Assembly (NCBI GenBank): GCA_002394185.1
Contig: DGTB01000070.1
Location: forward strand, 294 to 14,094
Length of the DNA stretch: 13,801 nt
DNA from: Bacteroidales bacterium UBA4347
Lineage (GTDB): Bacteria > Bacteroidota > Bacteroidia > Bacteroidales > P3
Direction: 5' to 3'
Shown here: positions 1-6,343 of the stretch, in pieces
Layout: the number at the start of each line of letters is the position of its first letter
Position numbering within the stretch: position 1 is the stretch's first letter
Program-made: the position numbers and the translations under genes
Notes under the pieces: model-generated
What the model saw: only the letters and a program-made list of their open reading frames with translations
Databases searched by the model: none
What the model was told of the DNA's origin: nothing

Positions 1-486
1 GGTGGTTCAGGCTTCATCATGGAGTACAAGAGCCAGCGACTCTATCGCGACGCGCGTATCTTCAGCATCTACGAGGGTACGACGCAGCTGCAGGTGGTGG
101 CGGCCATCCGCTACATCACCAACGGTACCTACCTCCAGGTGATGCGCGACATGCTGCAGCGCGAGGTCAGCGCCGAGATGCGCCCCCTGCAGGAGCGCGT
201 GGCCAAAATGGTGGACCTCTACGAGCAGAGCGTCAAATACGTCAACGACGCCAACAACCAGGAGATGCACGACTTCCTGGGTCGCCGCCTCTACGACATG
301 ACGGCCGAAATCATCATGGTCCTGCTGCTCATCGAGGATGCCAGCCGCGCCGAGGGCGACCTGAAGGCCCGCTTCAGCGACAGCGCCAACGTCTACACCC
401 GCATGGTCGAGGAGAACGTCTGCGCCAAAGCCTACTATGTGATGCACTTCAACGAGGCCGACCTTGCTGCTTTCCGGGCGGAGTGA
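1..486 (+). CDS. Acyl-CoA dehydrogenase, C-terminal fragment (start outside window)
   Basis: The reading frame is open from base 1 and stops with TGA at 484-486, leaving 161 residues of a longer protein. The first residues, GGSGFIMEY, then RLYRDARI and IYEGTTQLQ, match the C-terminal part of the acyl-CoA dehydrogenase catalytic domain. In medium-chain enzymes the glutamate of the IYEGT motif is the catalytic base, here Glu25 of the fragment. About 130 further residues, largely helical in composition, follow it. That fits the long (~560-600 residue) dehydrogenases with an extra C-terminal helical domain rather than the ~380-residue type. The enzyme would oxidise an acyl-CoA to the 2-enoyl-CoA with FAD and pass electrons to electron-transfer flavoprotein. 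In related bacteria etfA/etfB often lie next to it, which cannot be checked here. Substrate chain length cannot be read from this piece. Confidence 0.9.
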   Translation, partial: GGSGFIMEYKSQRLYRDARIFSIYEGTTQLQVVAAIRYITNGTYLQVMRDMLQREVSAEMRPLQERVAKMVDLYEQSVKYVNDANNQEMHDFLGRRLYDMTAEIIMVLLLIEDASRAEGDLKARFSDSANVYTRMVEENVCAKAYYVMHFNEADLAAFRAE

Positions 487-496
487 TTGTTTTAGT

Positions 497-532
497 AGTT
501 AAGTAGAAAGTAGTTAAGTAGTTAAGACAATA
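497..532 (+). repeat. TAGTTAAG-type short repeat after the dehydrogenase stop
   Basis: This AT-rich stretch repeats the unit AGTAGTTAAG two to three times, starting 10 bases after the dehydrogenase stop codon. Its last 17 bases (516-532, AAGTAGTTAAGACAATA) recur exactly on the minus strand at 3666-3682, again just downstream of a stop codon (trkA). It codes for nothing I can recognise. Function is unknown; it could be a dispersed intergenic element or an mRNA 3' signal. Confidence 0.7.
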
Positions 533-541
533 CTGATTGAC

Positions 542-582
542 AACGAGGGCAACGCGACTTGCGTTGCCCTCGTTTTTTTTTA
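542..582 (+). terminator. Rho-independent terminator after the acyl-CoA dehydrogenase
   Basis: A perfect 14-base-pair stem (542-555 with 561-574, core ACGAGGGCAACGC) closes a 5-base loop GACTT and runs straight into a T tract. There is no matching U run on the other strand, so it should act on plus-strand transcripts and end the dehydrogenase message before the convergent trkH operon. Confidence 0.93.
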
Positions 583-604
583 TTTACCAAGCCCCCCCCC
601 TCTC

Positions 605-668
605 AATTCGCAAAATTCGCCAACCCAACCACGCCAAAAGAAAAATTCGCATAATTCGCTTAATACGC
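605..668. repeat. AATTCGC heptamer array with 9-base spacing
   Basis: Four exact copies of AATTCGC start at 605, 614, 644 and 653, and a variant AATACGC starts at 662. Spacing is 9 bases within each cluster (605/614 and 644/653/662), with a 23-base unique stretch between the clusters. A run of nine C (592-600) precedes the array. It lies between the convergent dehydrogenase and trkH genes, beyond both likely terminators, so it is probably not part of either message. Confidence 0.7.
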
Positions 669-672
669 CGAC

Positions 673-711
673 AAAAAAAAAGCCGCCGGCAAGCAAGGCC
701 ATCCGCAGCCT
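673..711 (-). terminator. Probable terminator of the trk operon
   Basis: Read on the minus strand, a GC-rich, imperfect hairpin begins right after the trkH stop. Its outer stem is GCTGC with GCGGC (one G-U pair) and its inner stem is GGC with GCC. A run of nine T follows at once (A673-A681 on the plus strand). The stem is interrupted, so the call rests mainly on position and the T tract. Confidence 0.5.
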
Positions 712-2169
712 CTATTTCCTCCAGAACCGGGGCAGGAAAAGGACGATAACGGTCATGCACTCCAGTCGGCCGAGGAGCATCAGCAGCGAGCAGAACCACA
801 TGGCGGCAGGCGAAAAGGCGGCATAGCTGCCGAAGCCTCCCGAGGCGCCGAGGCCGGGGCCGTAGCCTGTGAGGCAGCCCACGGCGGCACCGATGCTTTC
901 CGTGGCATTCACGCCACAGAGCATCAGCACCATCACACCCAGCATCAGCGTGAAGCCATAGACCATGAAGATAACCATCACGTTGTTGATGATATGGCTG
1001 GAGACGGGACGTCCGTTCAGGCGCACGGGGTTCACCACGCGGGGGTGCAGTCGGTTGCGCATGATGCTGCGGGCGTTGCGCAGGAGGATGAGCACACGCA
1101 TGACCTTCATGCCGCCGCTGGTGGAACCGGCCATACCGCCGCAGACGGAGAGTATCAGCAGCACGAAGACCGCCGGGGTCCACCATTGCGTGCAGTCGGC
1201 CACGACGCTGCCCGTGGTGGTCAGCGCGCTGACGGTCTGCACGGTACCCAGCCGCAGGGCGTCGCTCCAGCCGTAGCCGCTGTGCCAATGCAGCGTGGCC
1301 ACCACGAAGGCAACCGCCAGCAGACACAGCAACAGGTAGAACCGCAACTGGTCGAGTTTATGTCCTATCTGCTTCCACCGCAAGGTGAAGATGAGGTACA
1401 GCAGCGTGAAGTTCACGCCGCTGAGCAGCATGGCCGCCGCCAATATATATTGCTGCAGGGGTGTGATGCTGGCGATGCTGTCGCTATTGACGGAGAAGCC
1501 GCCGGAGGAGATGTTGGTGAACGTCAGGTTGACGGCATCCCACAGCTGCATGCCACTCGCCCACAGGGCAACGATGAACGCCAGCGTCAGCGCCAGGTAG
1601 ACCGCCAGCGTGCGGCGCACGGTGACAACGGTACGCACGGCCGTTTTGCCCGTATTGTCGGCGCCCGAGGCCTCGGCCGTATAGAGCGAGTACTTGTTGA
1701 TACCCAGGCGCGGCGTCAGCGCGAGAACCAACAACACGATGCCAAAGCCGCCGAACCATTGCGTCATCGAACGCCACAGCAGCACCGACGACGGCAACGC
1801 CGCCACGTCGGGGAAGACCGTGGCACCCGTGGAGGTGACGCCCGACATGGCCTCGAACCACGCCTCGGTGAAGTCCCACGTGGCCCCGGTGGTGAGGAAA
1901 GGCAACGTGGCGAAGAGCGACAGCACCAGCCACAGCAGCACCACCAGCAGGTAGCTCATGCGGCGGTCGTCGATTTGCGTGTAGCGCTGGTGGCGGTACC
2001 ACAGCAGGCAGCCCACGGCGAGCGTGAAAGCGGAGCAGATGGCGATGGGGACCAGGGTACCGTCGGCGAAATGCCACGCCGGCACCAAGCACAACGCCAT
2101 CAACCCACCCTCGGCCATCAGCATGATGCCCAGGAACCGGAGAACTGCTTTTATATCGGTCTGTTTCAT
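712..2169 (-). CDS. trkH: TrkH-family potassium uptake subunit (second trkH copy)
   Basis: A 485-residue integral inner-membrane protein of the TrkH/KtrB family, which carries K+ (in some members with Na+ or H+) into the cell. The four M1-P-M2 repeats are visible through their filter loops: TSTGAT (112-117), SSGGFS (221-226), TTTGSV (317-322) and LTGYGPG (433-439). Each keeps its central glycine. GGMAGSTSGGMK (344-355) corresponds to the conserved intramembrane gating loop of repeat 3. Loops 3 and 4 differ from the usual STCGF and SNxGPG forms, so ion preference could differ from its neighbour. The ATG start overlaps the TGA of the upstream trkH as ATGA (2166-2169), which implies translational coupling. 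A TrkA subunit is encoded two genes upstream in the same operon. Family assignment is firm; the exact ion is inferred. Confidence 0.92.
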   Translation of the reverse strand: MKQTDIKAVLRFLGIMLMAEGGLMALCLVPAWHFADGTLVPIAICSAFTLAVGCLLWYRHQRYTQIDDRRMSYLLVVLLWLVLSLFATLPFLTTGATWDFTEAWFEAMSGVTSTGATVFPDVAALPSSVLLWRSMTQWFGGFGIVLLVLALTPRLGINKYSLYTAEASGADNTGKTAVRTVVTVRRTLAVYLALTLAFIVALWASGMQLWDAVNLTFTNISSGGFSVNSDSIASITPLQQYILAAAMLLSGVNFTLLYLIFTLRWKQIGHKLDQLRFYLLLCLLAVAFVVATLHWHSGYGWSDALRLGTVQTVSALTTTGSVVADCTQWWTPAVFVLLILSVCGGMAGSTSGGMKVMRVLILLRNARSIMRNRLHPRVVNPVRLNGRPVSSHIINNVMVIFMVYGFTLMLGVMVLMLCGVNATESIGAAVGCLTGYGPGLGASGGFGSYAAFSPAAMWFCSLLMLLGRLECMTVIVLFLPRFWRK

Positions 2170-3632
2170 CTTCTACGCCAGTATGAGGGTGAGACAATGG
2201 CCAGCAGGGCGAAGATTTCCAGTCGTCCGGCGAGCATGAGGGTCATGAGGGTCCACTTGGCCAGCGGCGGCAGCAGGGCATAGTCGAGGTTGGCACCCAT
2301 GCTGTTGATCAGCGGCGAAGGGCCGAGGTTGGAGATGTTGGCGGCAGCATAGCAGAAGGCCTCGGAGATGCTCTGTCCGCTGAAGGTCAGCAGGAAAGCG
2401 CCACCGATAATAAAACAGATATAGAGGAAGGCAAAGCCGAAAATCTTGTTCACATAATCGCCCGGCACCACGCGGTGGTCTATCTTCACCGCAAAAACCA
2501 CATTGGGGTGCACCATACGGGTGAGGTAGTTGCGCAGGTATATGAACAACGTCATCAGCCTGCGGAGCTTCAGGCCTCCGCCCGTCGACCCCGCCGAGGC
2601 ACCGACGAGAACAAGCATGAACGTCACCGCCGACACCCAGAAGGGCCACACCACCGGAGCGTCGGTGTAGAAACCGCAGGTGCTGATGGTGGAGGCTATG
2701 TGGAACAGCGAGTAGCGCACCGACTCCCCCACTCCGTTGCCCACGGCCAGAAAGGCCACGGCGCAGCTTGCCGACGCAAAGAGGAAGATGCCCGCATAGA
2801 GCACAAACTCATGGTTTATACGCAGTTGGCGCCAACGGAAGGTAAAGAGGTTGTACAGCAACGCCACATTAACGCCGCTGAGGAACATAAACACCGTCAA
2901 TATGCTCAGCGTCAGCTCGCTGTAGCCACTCAGGCCGTACTGCGCCGTCATGAAGCCACCCGTCGACACCGTGCTCAGCGCCAGACAGAAAGAGTCCAAC
3001 ACGCCGTTCCCCGCCAGCACCAGCAACGTCAACAGGATCAGCGTGATAATGGTATAGATGCGCCACATACGGCTGACGCTCTTGGCTATGTGGGGATGCA
3101 GCTTGCGCTGCTGCGTGCCGCTGAACTCGGCGGAGTAGAGCTGGAGCGACCCTTTGTTGAGCCGTTTGAGCATGGCCACGATGAACAGAATCAGTCCCAA
3201 GCCGCCTATCCACTGCGTGATGGCGCGCCACACGAGCATGCCGGCAGGAATCTCCTCGGGGCGTTCCACCACCGACGACCCCGTCGTGGTGAAGCCCGAC
3301 ACCGCCTCGAAGGCGGCATCGGTGAAGGTGCCCAGCACACCAGTGAAGAGATACGGCAGAGCCCCTGCCAGCGGCACCACAAGCCAAGCCACGGAGGTTA
3401 TCCAGAAACTCTCGCGCTCGCGAAGCTCGTAGCTGACGTTGCGTCCCACGATGTTGCGCAGCAGCAACCCGATGGCCGTCAGCACCAGTCCCGACAGCAA
3501 CAATCCGTACTGCGCCCCGTCGCCACGATGGAGCGACACCGCCAGCGGCAACGCCATGGCCATGGCCATCACCAGCAGCAGCATGCCCGAAAGACGGGCA
3601 ACGAGACGGAAGTTTATGTTTCTGGGAGTCAC
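2166..3632 (-). CDS. trkH: TrkH-family potassium uptake subunit (first trkH copy)
   Basis: A membrane protein of about 488 residues, from the same family as the next gene but clearly diverged from it. Filter loops are TTTGSS (about 115-120), STGGFM (223-228), STCGFY (317-322) and SNLGPS (434-439), all with the central glycine. ASAGSTGGGLK (about 345-355) is the gating loop. No ATG fits the family N-terminus: the first ATGs fall inside membrane segment 1. The frame also stays open far upstream into trkA, where it is only a shadow. I chose GTG at 3630-3632, six bases after an AGG, giving MTPRNINFRLVARLSG, which lines up with the start of the partner TrkH. TTG at 3636-3638 (490 residues) is nearly as likely. 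A 59-base gap separates it from trkA, and it overlaps the next trkH by 4 bases. Confidence 0.9.
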   Translation of the reverse strand: MTPRNINFRLVARLSGMLLLVMAMAMALPLAVSLHRGDGAQYGLLLSGLVLTAIGLLLRNIVGRNVSYELRERESFWITSVAWLVVPLAGALPYLFTGVLGTFTDAAFEAVSGFTTTGSSVVERPEEIPAGMLVWRAITQWIGGLGLILFIVAMLKRLNKGSLQLYSAEFSGTQQRKLHPHIAKSVSRMWRIYTIITLILLTLLVLAGNGVLDSFCLALSTVSTGGFMTAQYGLSGYSELTLSILTVFMFLSGVNVALLYNLFTFRWRQLRINHEFVLYAGIFLFASASCAVAFLAVGNGVGESVRYSLFHIASTISTCGFYTDAPVVWPFWVSAVTFMLVLVGASAGSTGGGLKLRRLMTLFIYLRNYLTRMVHPNVVFAVKIDHRVVPGDYVNKIFGFAFLYICFIIGGAFLLTFSGQSISEAFCYAAANISNLGPSPLINSMGANLDYALLPPLAKWTLMTLMLAGRLEIFALLAIVSPSYWRRR

Positions 3633-3665
3633 TTTCAACCTATCATCTTTTTGTTGTAAGCAAGC

Positions 3666-3682
3666 TATTGTCTTAACTACTT
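3666..3682 (-). repeat. Second copy of the AAGTAGTTAAGACAATA repeat
   Basis: On the minus strand this 17-base sequence is identical to 516-532. It lies 9 bases downstream of the trkA stop codon, in the same orientation relative to transcription as the first copy. Here it is inside an operon (the trkA-trkH gap), so it is unlikely to be a terminator. Confidence 0.7.
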
Positions 3683-3691
3683 GACAACCTA

Positions 3692-5032
3692 TCAATCGAA
3701 CACCCTCGCCATGGCCGCCATGGCTTTGGGGAGGGTGAATACAACCACCTTGTCGCCCTGCTTGAGCTGAAGCTCGCGGCTGGGAAGGATGGTCTCGCGC
3801 CCGCGGACTACGCCGCCGATGGTGGCCCCGTGGGGAATGTCCAGCTCGCCGATGGGCTTGCGCGTGGCCGGCGACCACTTGCCCACTATCAGCTCGATGA
3901 CCTCGGCGTTGGTGCCGGAGAGCCACTTGGAGCTGACGGCATCGCCCTTGACGATGAAACGCGCTATGTAGCTGGCCGTGATAAGTTTCTTGTTGATGAT
4001 GGTGTCGATGCCGATGTCCTGCGAGATGTCGATGAAGCCGGTATTTTCGACCAAAGCAATGGTACGCTTGACTCCCAATCTCTTGGCATGCAAGCAGGTG
4101 AGGACATTGGTCTCCGACGAGTCGGTGACTCCAATGAAGGCATCGGCGTTCTGGAGGCCTTCTTCTTTCAGTAGTTCGATGTCGGTGGCATCGCCATGGA
4201 TGATGAGGGTGTCGTCCAGCAGGGCGCTGAGTTCCTCGGCACGGCTACGATTCTCTTCGATGAGGGTGATGCGCATCTTGTCTTGCAGGGTCATGGCTGC
4301 ATAACGGCCTATGCGCCCGCCGCCGGCAATCATTGTGTTCTTGATGCTCACCGTCTCCTTGCCTACCACACGGTTGATGCCTTCCAGCTGATTGGCACGG
4401 CCAATGAGGTAGGCCAGGTCGCCACTGCGGAACTCGGTGTCGCTGTGAGGAATAATGGTGTTGCCGCCACGCAGCAACGCCACCACACGCACCTGAAGGT
4501 CTGGGTGCATCTGCGTCAACTCCTTCACGTTGTGGCCCACTACGGGCGACCCGGCGTCGAGCCTCAGCACGTACATCGTCAGCAGTCCGCCGCTGAAGTC
4601 GAAGAACTCCGTAGCCACACTGTTGTTCAGCAGATTGGTAATCTCCTTGGCGGCGATGCGCTCGGGACAGACCATCTCGTCGACCCCCAGATCTCGGAAC
4701 ATCTCCTTGTGCTTGGGCGAAAGGAGCTCGGCATTGGTAATGCGTGCCACGGTCTTCTTGGCTTTCAGCTTCTTGGCCAGGATACAGGTAACAAGGTTGA
4801 TACTCTCGTCGTGCAGCACAGAGAGGAAGAGGTCGCAGTCGGCCACGTTGGCGTCCTTGAGCACCTGCGGTGAAGTGCTGTCGCCGGTGATGGTCAGCAG
4901 GTCGGTCTCGCTCTCGAGGCGTTTCAGCAGCTCCGAGTGCGGGTCCACAACCGTGATGTTGTGTTCCAGTTCCGTCAGCGACCGTGCCAGGTGCACACCC
5001 ACCTCGCCGTCGCCCGCTATGATAATGTTCAT
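3692..5032 (-). CDS. trkA: TrkA, NAD(H)-binding regulatory subunit of Trk potassium uptake
   Basis: A 446-residue cytosolic protein, the usual length for two-module TrkA, with the order RCK_N-RCK_C-RCK_N-RCK_C. The first Rossmann fold shows GDGEVG (7-12), the acidic residue after strand 2 (VVD, D30) and ITGD (48-51). The second shows GGGRIG (237-242), the acidic pair EE (259-260) and IHGD (278-281). Both modules look able to bind nucleotide. Known role: it assembles under TrkH dimers and gates K+ flow in response to NAD(H) or adenine nucleotides. It is the first gene of a trkA-trkH-trkH operon. The ATG start lies about 40 bases below a well-formed promoter, after purine-rich AAAAGAAG. A single TrkA serving two TrkH proteins is the odd point. 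Confidence 0.95.
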   Translation of the reverse strand: MNIIIAGDGEVGVHLARSLTELEHNITVVDPHSELLKRLESETDLLTITGDSTSPQVLKDANVADCDLFLSVLHDESINLVTCILAKKLKAKKTVARITNAELLSPKHKEMFRDLGVDEMVCPERIAAKEITNLLNNSVATEFFDFSGGLLTMYVLRLDAGSPVVGHNVKELTQMHPDLQVRVVALLRGGNTIIPHSDTEFRSGDLAYLIGRANQLEGINRVVGKETVSIKNTMIAGGGRIGRYAAMTLQDKMRITLIEENRSRAEELSALLDDTLIIHGDATDIELLKEEGLQNADAFIGVTDSSETNVLTCLHAKRLGVKRTIALVENTGFIDISQDIGIDTIINKKLITASYIARFIVKGDAVSSKWLSGTNAEVIELIVGKWSPATRKPIGELDIPHGATIGGVVRGRETILPSRELQLKQGDKVVVFTLPKAMAAMARVFD

Positions 5033-5072
5033 CTTCTTTTATTTTTACATTTCGCCGTTCAAAAACGGGCTG

Positions 5073-5104
5073 CAAAAATACACAACTTGCCCGACATGGC
5101 CAAA
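5073..5104 (-). promoter_or_regulatory. Bacteroidota-type promoter of the trkA-trkH-trkH operon
   Basis: On the minus strand a TTTG -33 box (5101-5104) and a perfect -7 box TATTTTTG (5073-5080) are exactly 20 bases apart, matching the known Bacteroides pattern TTTG-N19-21-TAnnTTTG. Transcription should begin near 5066. The leader holds a small hairpin (CCGTT with AACGG, about 5055-5069) that starts at or next to the transcript end. Confidence 0.8.
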
Positions 5105-5521
5105 TTTTATTTGTTTTCTTTTAAAAAAAATCACAGAATCGAAGACACTTTCGACAGCAGAGCTTTGAAAGTCGCCCCCCGGATTATATGCGACACAGAA
5201 ACATTTGAGTCTGGACCACAATTGGGACAAAAGAAACTTTACAGAGAGCGTTCCTGCAATAATGAAAAAAACTCCGAAGGCTTTATGCTCTCCCCTCCCT
5301 CCACCTACCATCTTCTTCTGTAGAAATGGAGGGTAGAAAGAGGATAAGAATGAGATAAGAAGATGGGAAGAAGATAATAGGACAACAACCCTAACTTTCA
5401 ATCATTTACACACAAAACAACTTTTATTGAATAACAATCTTATTTTTCCGTTGCTGAATATCATCCAAAAACAGGATGCAAAAGAAGGCTTGGAGAGTAT
5501 TTTTTTGTGTTTTTATATTTA
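5105..5521. other. Gene-free divergent region with inverted repeats
   Basis: No convincing coding region is present on either strand; the short open frames are AT-rich shadows without family features. What it holds: a pyrimidine-rich block (about 5289-5319) followed by a purine-rich block (about 5322-5380), with a 10-base inverted repeat CCATCTTCTT (5308-5317) and AAGAAGATGG (5357-5366). It also holds the left arm of a 12-base inverted repeat (5472-5483) whose right arm sits on the ftsE promoter. I found no further TAnnTTTG box here in either direction, so any small RNA would need experimental support. Confidence 0.5.
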
Positions 5522-5562
5522 TTTTCAGATGTTTCAATTTATTTTCGTATTTTTGCATCCTG
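5472..5562. repeat. 12-base inverted repeat reaching into the ftsE promoter
   Basis: CAGGATGCAAAA at 5472-5483 is the exact reverse complement of TTTTGCATCCTG at 5551-5562, with 67 bases between them. The right arm covers the second half of the -7 box and the expected start site of ftsE. Such a pair could hold an operator bound by a dimeric regulator that loops DNA, but no regulator is known from the sequence. Confidence 0.6.
5522..5555 (+). promoter_or_regulatory. Promoter of ftsE
   Basis: A perfect -7 box TATTTTTG lies at 5548-5555. A weak -33 element TTTTC (5522-5526) lies 21 bases upstream. The expected start near 5562 gives a 20-base leader before ATG at 5582. This also argues that the longer open frame beginning at 5507 is not translated from its first ATG. 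Confidence 0.65.
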
Positions 5563-5581
5563 TAAGCATAACACATTTCAC

Positions 5582-6292
5582 ATGGAGAAACAAGCCAACG
5601 AGCCTATAAACCAAACGATTGTACATCTGGAGAACCTCACCATCAGCCATGAGAACGGCATGCTGCTCACCGGCGTGAACCTCGACCTGATGCAGGGAGA
5701 CTTCGCTTACCTCATTGGTAAGAGCGGAGCCGGCAAGACGTCGCTGCTGCGCAGCCTATATGCCGACCGACCCATCGACAGCGGCATTGCCGAGGTGTGT
5801 GGCGTCGACGTGGTGAACATCAAGCGCCGTCGCATCCCCCAACTGCGTCGCCGCATCGGCATCGTATTCCAGAACTTCCGTCTGCTGGAGGACCGCAATG
5901 TATACGCCAACCTGGAGTTCGTGCTCCGCGCCACAGGATGGAAGAAGAAGAACGAGATCCGCAACCAGGTGGAGAAAACCCTGGTGGCCGTAGGCATAGC
6001 CGACAAAGCCTATTCCAACCCGCTGCAACTCTCTGAGGGAGAACAGCAAAGGGTGGGCATTGCCCGCGCACTAATCAACAATCCTGCGCTCCTGCTGGCA
6101 GACGAGCCCACGGGCAACCTCGACCCAGTCACCTCGGCAGAGATCATGCAGTTGCTCATCGACATCAACAGCCAGACTCACACCACCATGCTCATTTCGA
6201 CGCACGACTTCATGATGATTGACAAGTTCCCCGCCCGAGTACTGGTCTGCGAAAACGGCACCGTTGTGGATACTGAACACGCAGCACAATAA
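5582..6292 (+). CDS. ftsE: FtsE-like ABC transporter ATP-binding protein (cell division)
   Basis: A 236-residue ABC ATPase. Seen in order: Walker A GKSGAGKT (46-53), Q-loop Gln97 (FQNF), signature LSEGEQQR (150-157), Walker B LLLADE (170-175) followed by PTGNLD, and H-loop His208 (STHD). The LADEPTGNLD context is typical of the FtsE/LolD/MacB group, and with no permease domain FtsE is the best fit. Known role: with membrane partner FtsX it couples ATP hydrolysis at the division septum to periplasmic peptidoglycan hydrolases. No ftsX is nearby. The signature has Glu in place of the first Gly of LSGGE, while the Ser and second Gly that contact nucleotide are kept. The start at 5582 is set by the promoter just upstream. 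LolD-type lipoprotein export is the main alternative. Confidence 0.8.
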   Translation: MEKQANEPINQTIVHLENLTISHENGMLLTGVNLDLMQGDFAYLIGKSGAGKTSLLRSLYADRPIDSGIAEVCGVDVVNIKRRRIPQLRRRIGIVFQNFRLLEDRNVYANLEFVLRATGWKKKNEIRNQVEKTLVAVGIADKAYSNPLQLSEGEQQRVGIARALINNPALLLADEPTGNLDPVTSAEIMQLLIDINSQTHTTMLISTHDFMMIDKFPARVLVCENGTVVDTEHAAQ

Positions 6293-6304
6293 AATGCAAG
6301 TTTC

Positions 6305-6312
6305 TACGTTTG
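6305..6312 (+). promoter_or_regulatory. Possible -7 box for the OmpA-family gene
   Basis: TACGTTTG matches TAnnTTTG exactly and lies 31 bases before the ATG of the OmpA-family gene. No TTTG stands at the -33 position (about 6281-6285), so it may be a weak internal promoter or chance. Confidence 0.35.
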
Positions 6313-6343
6313 TGGGATACTAAAGAACAAAAAAGAAGGAAAA

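Noticed and set aside
994..2283. Long plus-strand open frame (429 codons) across the second trkH gene
   Set aside because: It is antisense to a well-supported membrane protein, its translation is rich in Gln, His, Arg and Gly with no family features, and it exists because of GC-rich third positions.
2475..3659. Long plus-strand open frame (394 codons) across the first trkH gene
   Set aside because: Same shadow pattern, with low-complexity Gln/His/Arg composition and no recognisable motif.
3633..3926. Upstream extension of the first trkH frame into trkA
   Set aside because: The extension is Arg/His-rich and overlaps the end of trkA in another frame. The TrkH family N-terminus begins at the GTG/TTG near 3632-3638.
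5033..5072. Riboswitch for potassium or cyclic di-AMP in the trkA leader
   Set aside because: The predicted leader is only about 35 bases with one tiny hairpin, too short for such an element.
5507..5581. Earlier ATG for ftsE giving an extra 25 residues
   Set aside because: The perfect -7 box lies inside this stretch, so the transcript should start after it, and the extra residues have no counterpart in the family.
5427..5609. Small plus-strand open frame of 60 codons before ftsE
   Set aside because: It is a Phe/Ile-rich reading of AT-rich promoter DNA and runs across the ftsE start in another frame.
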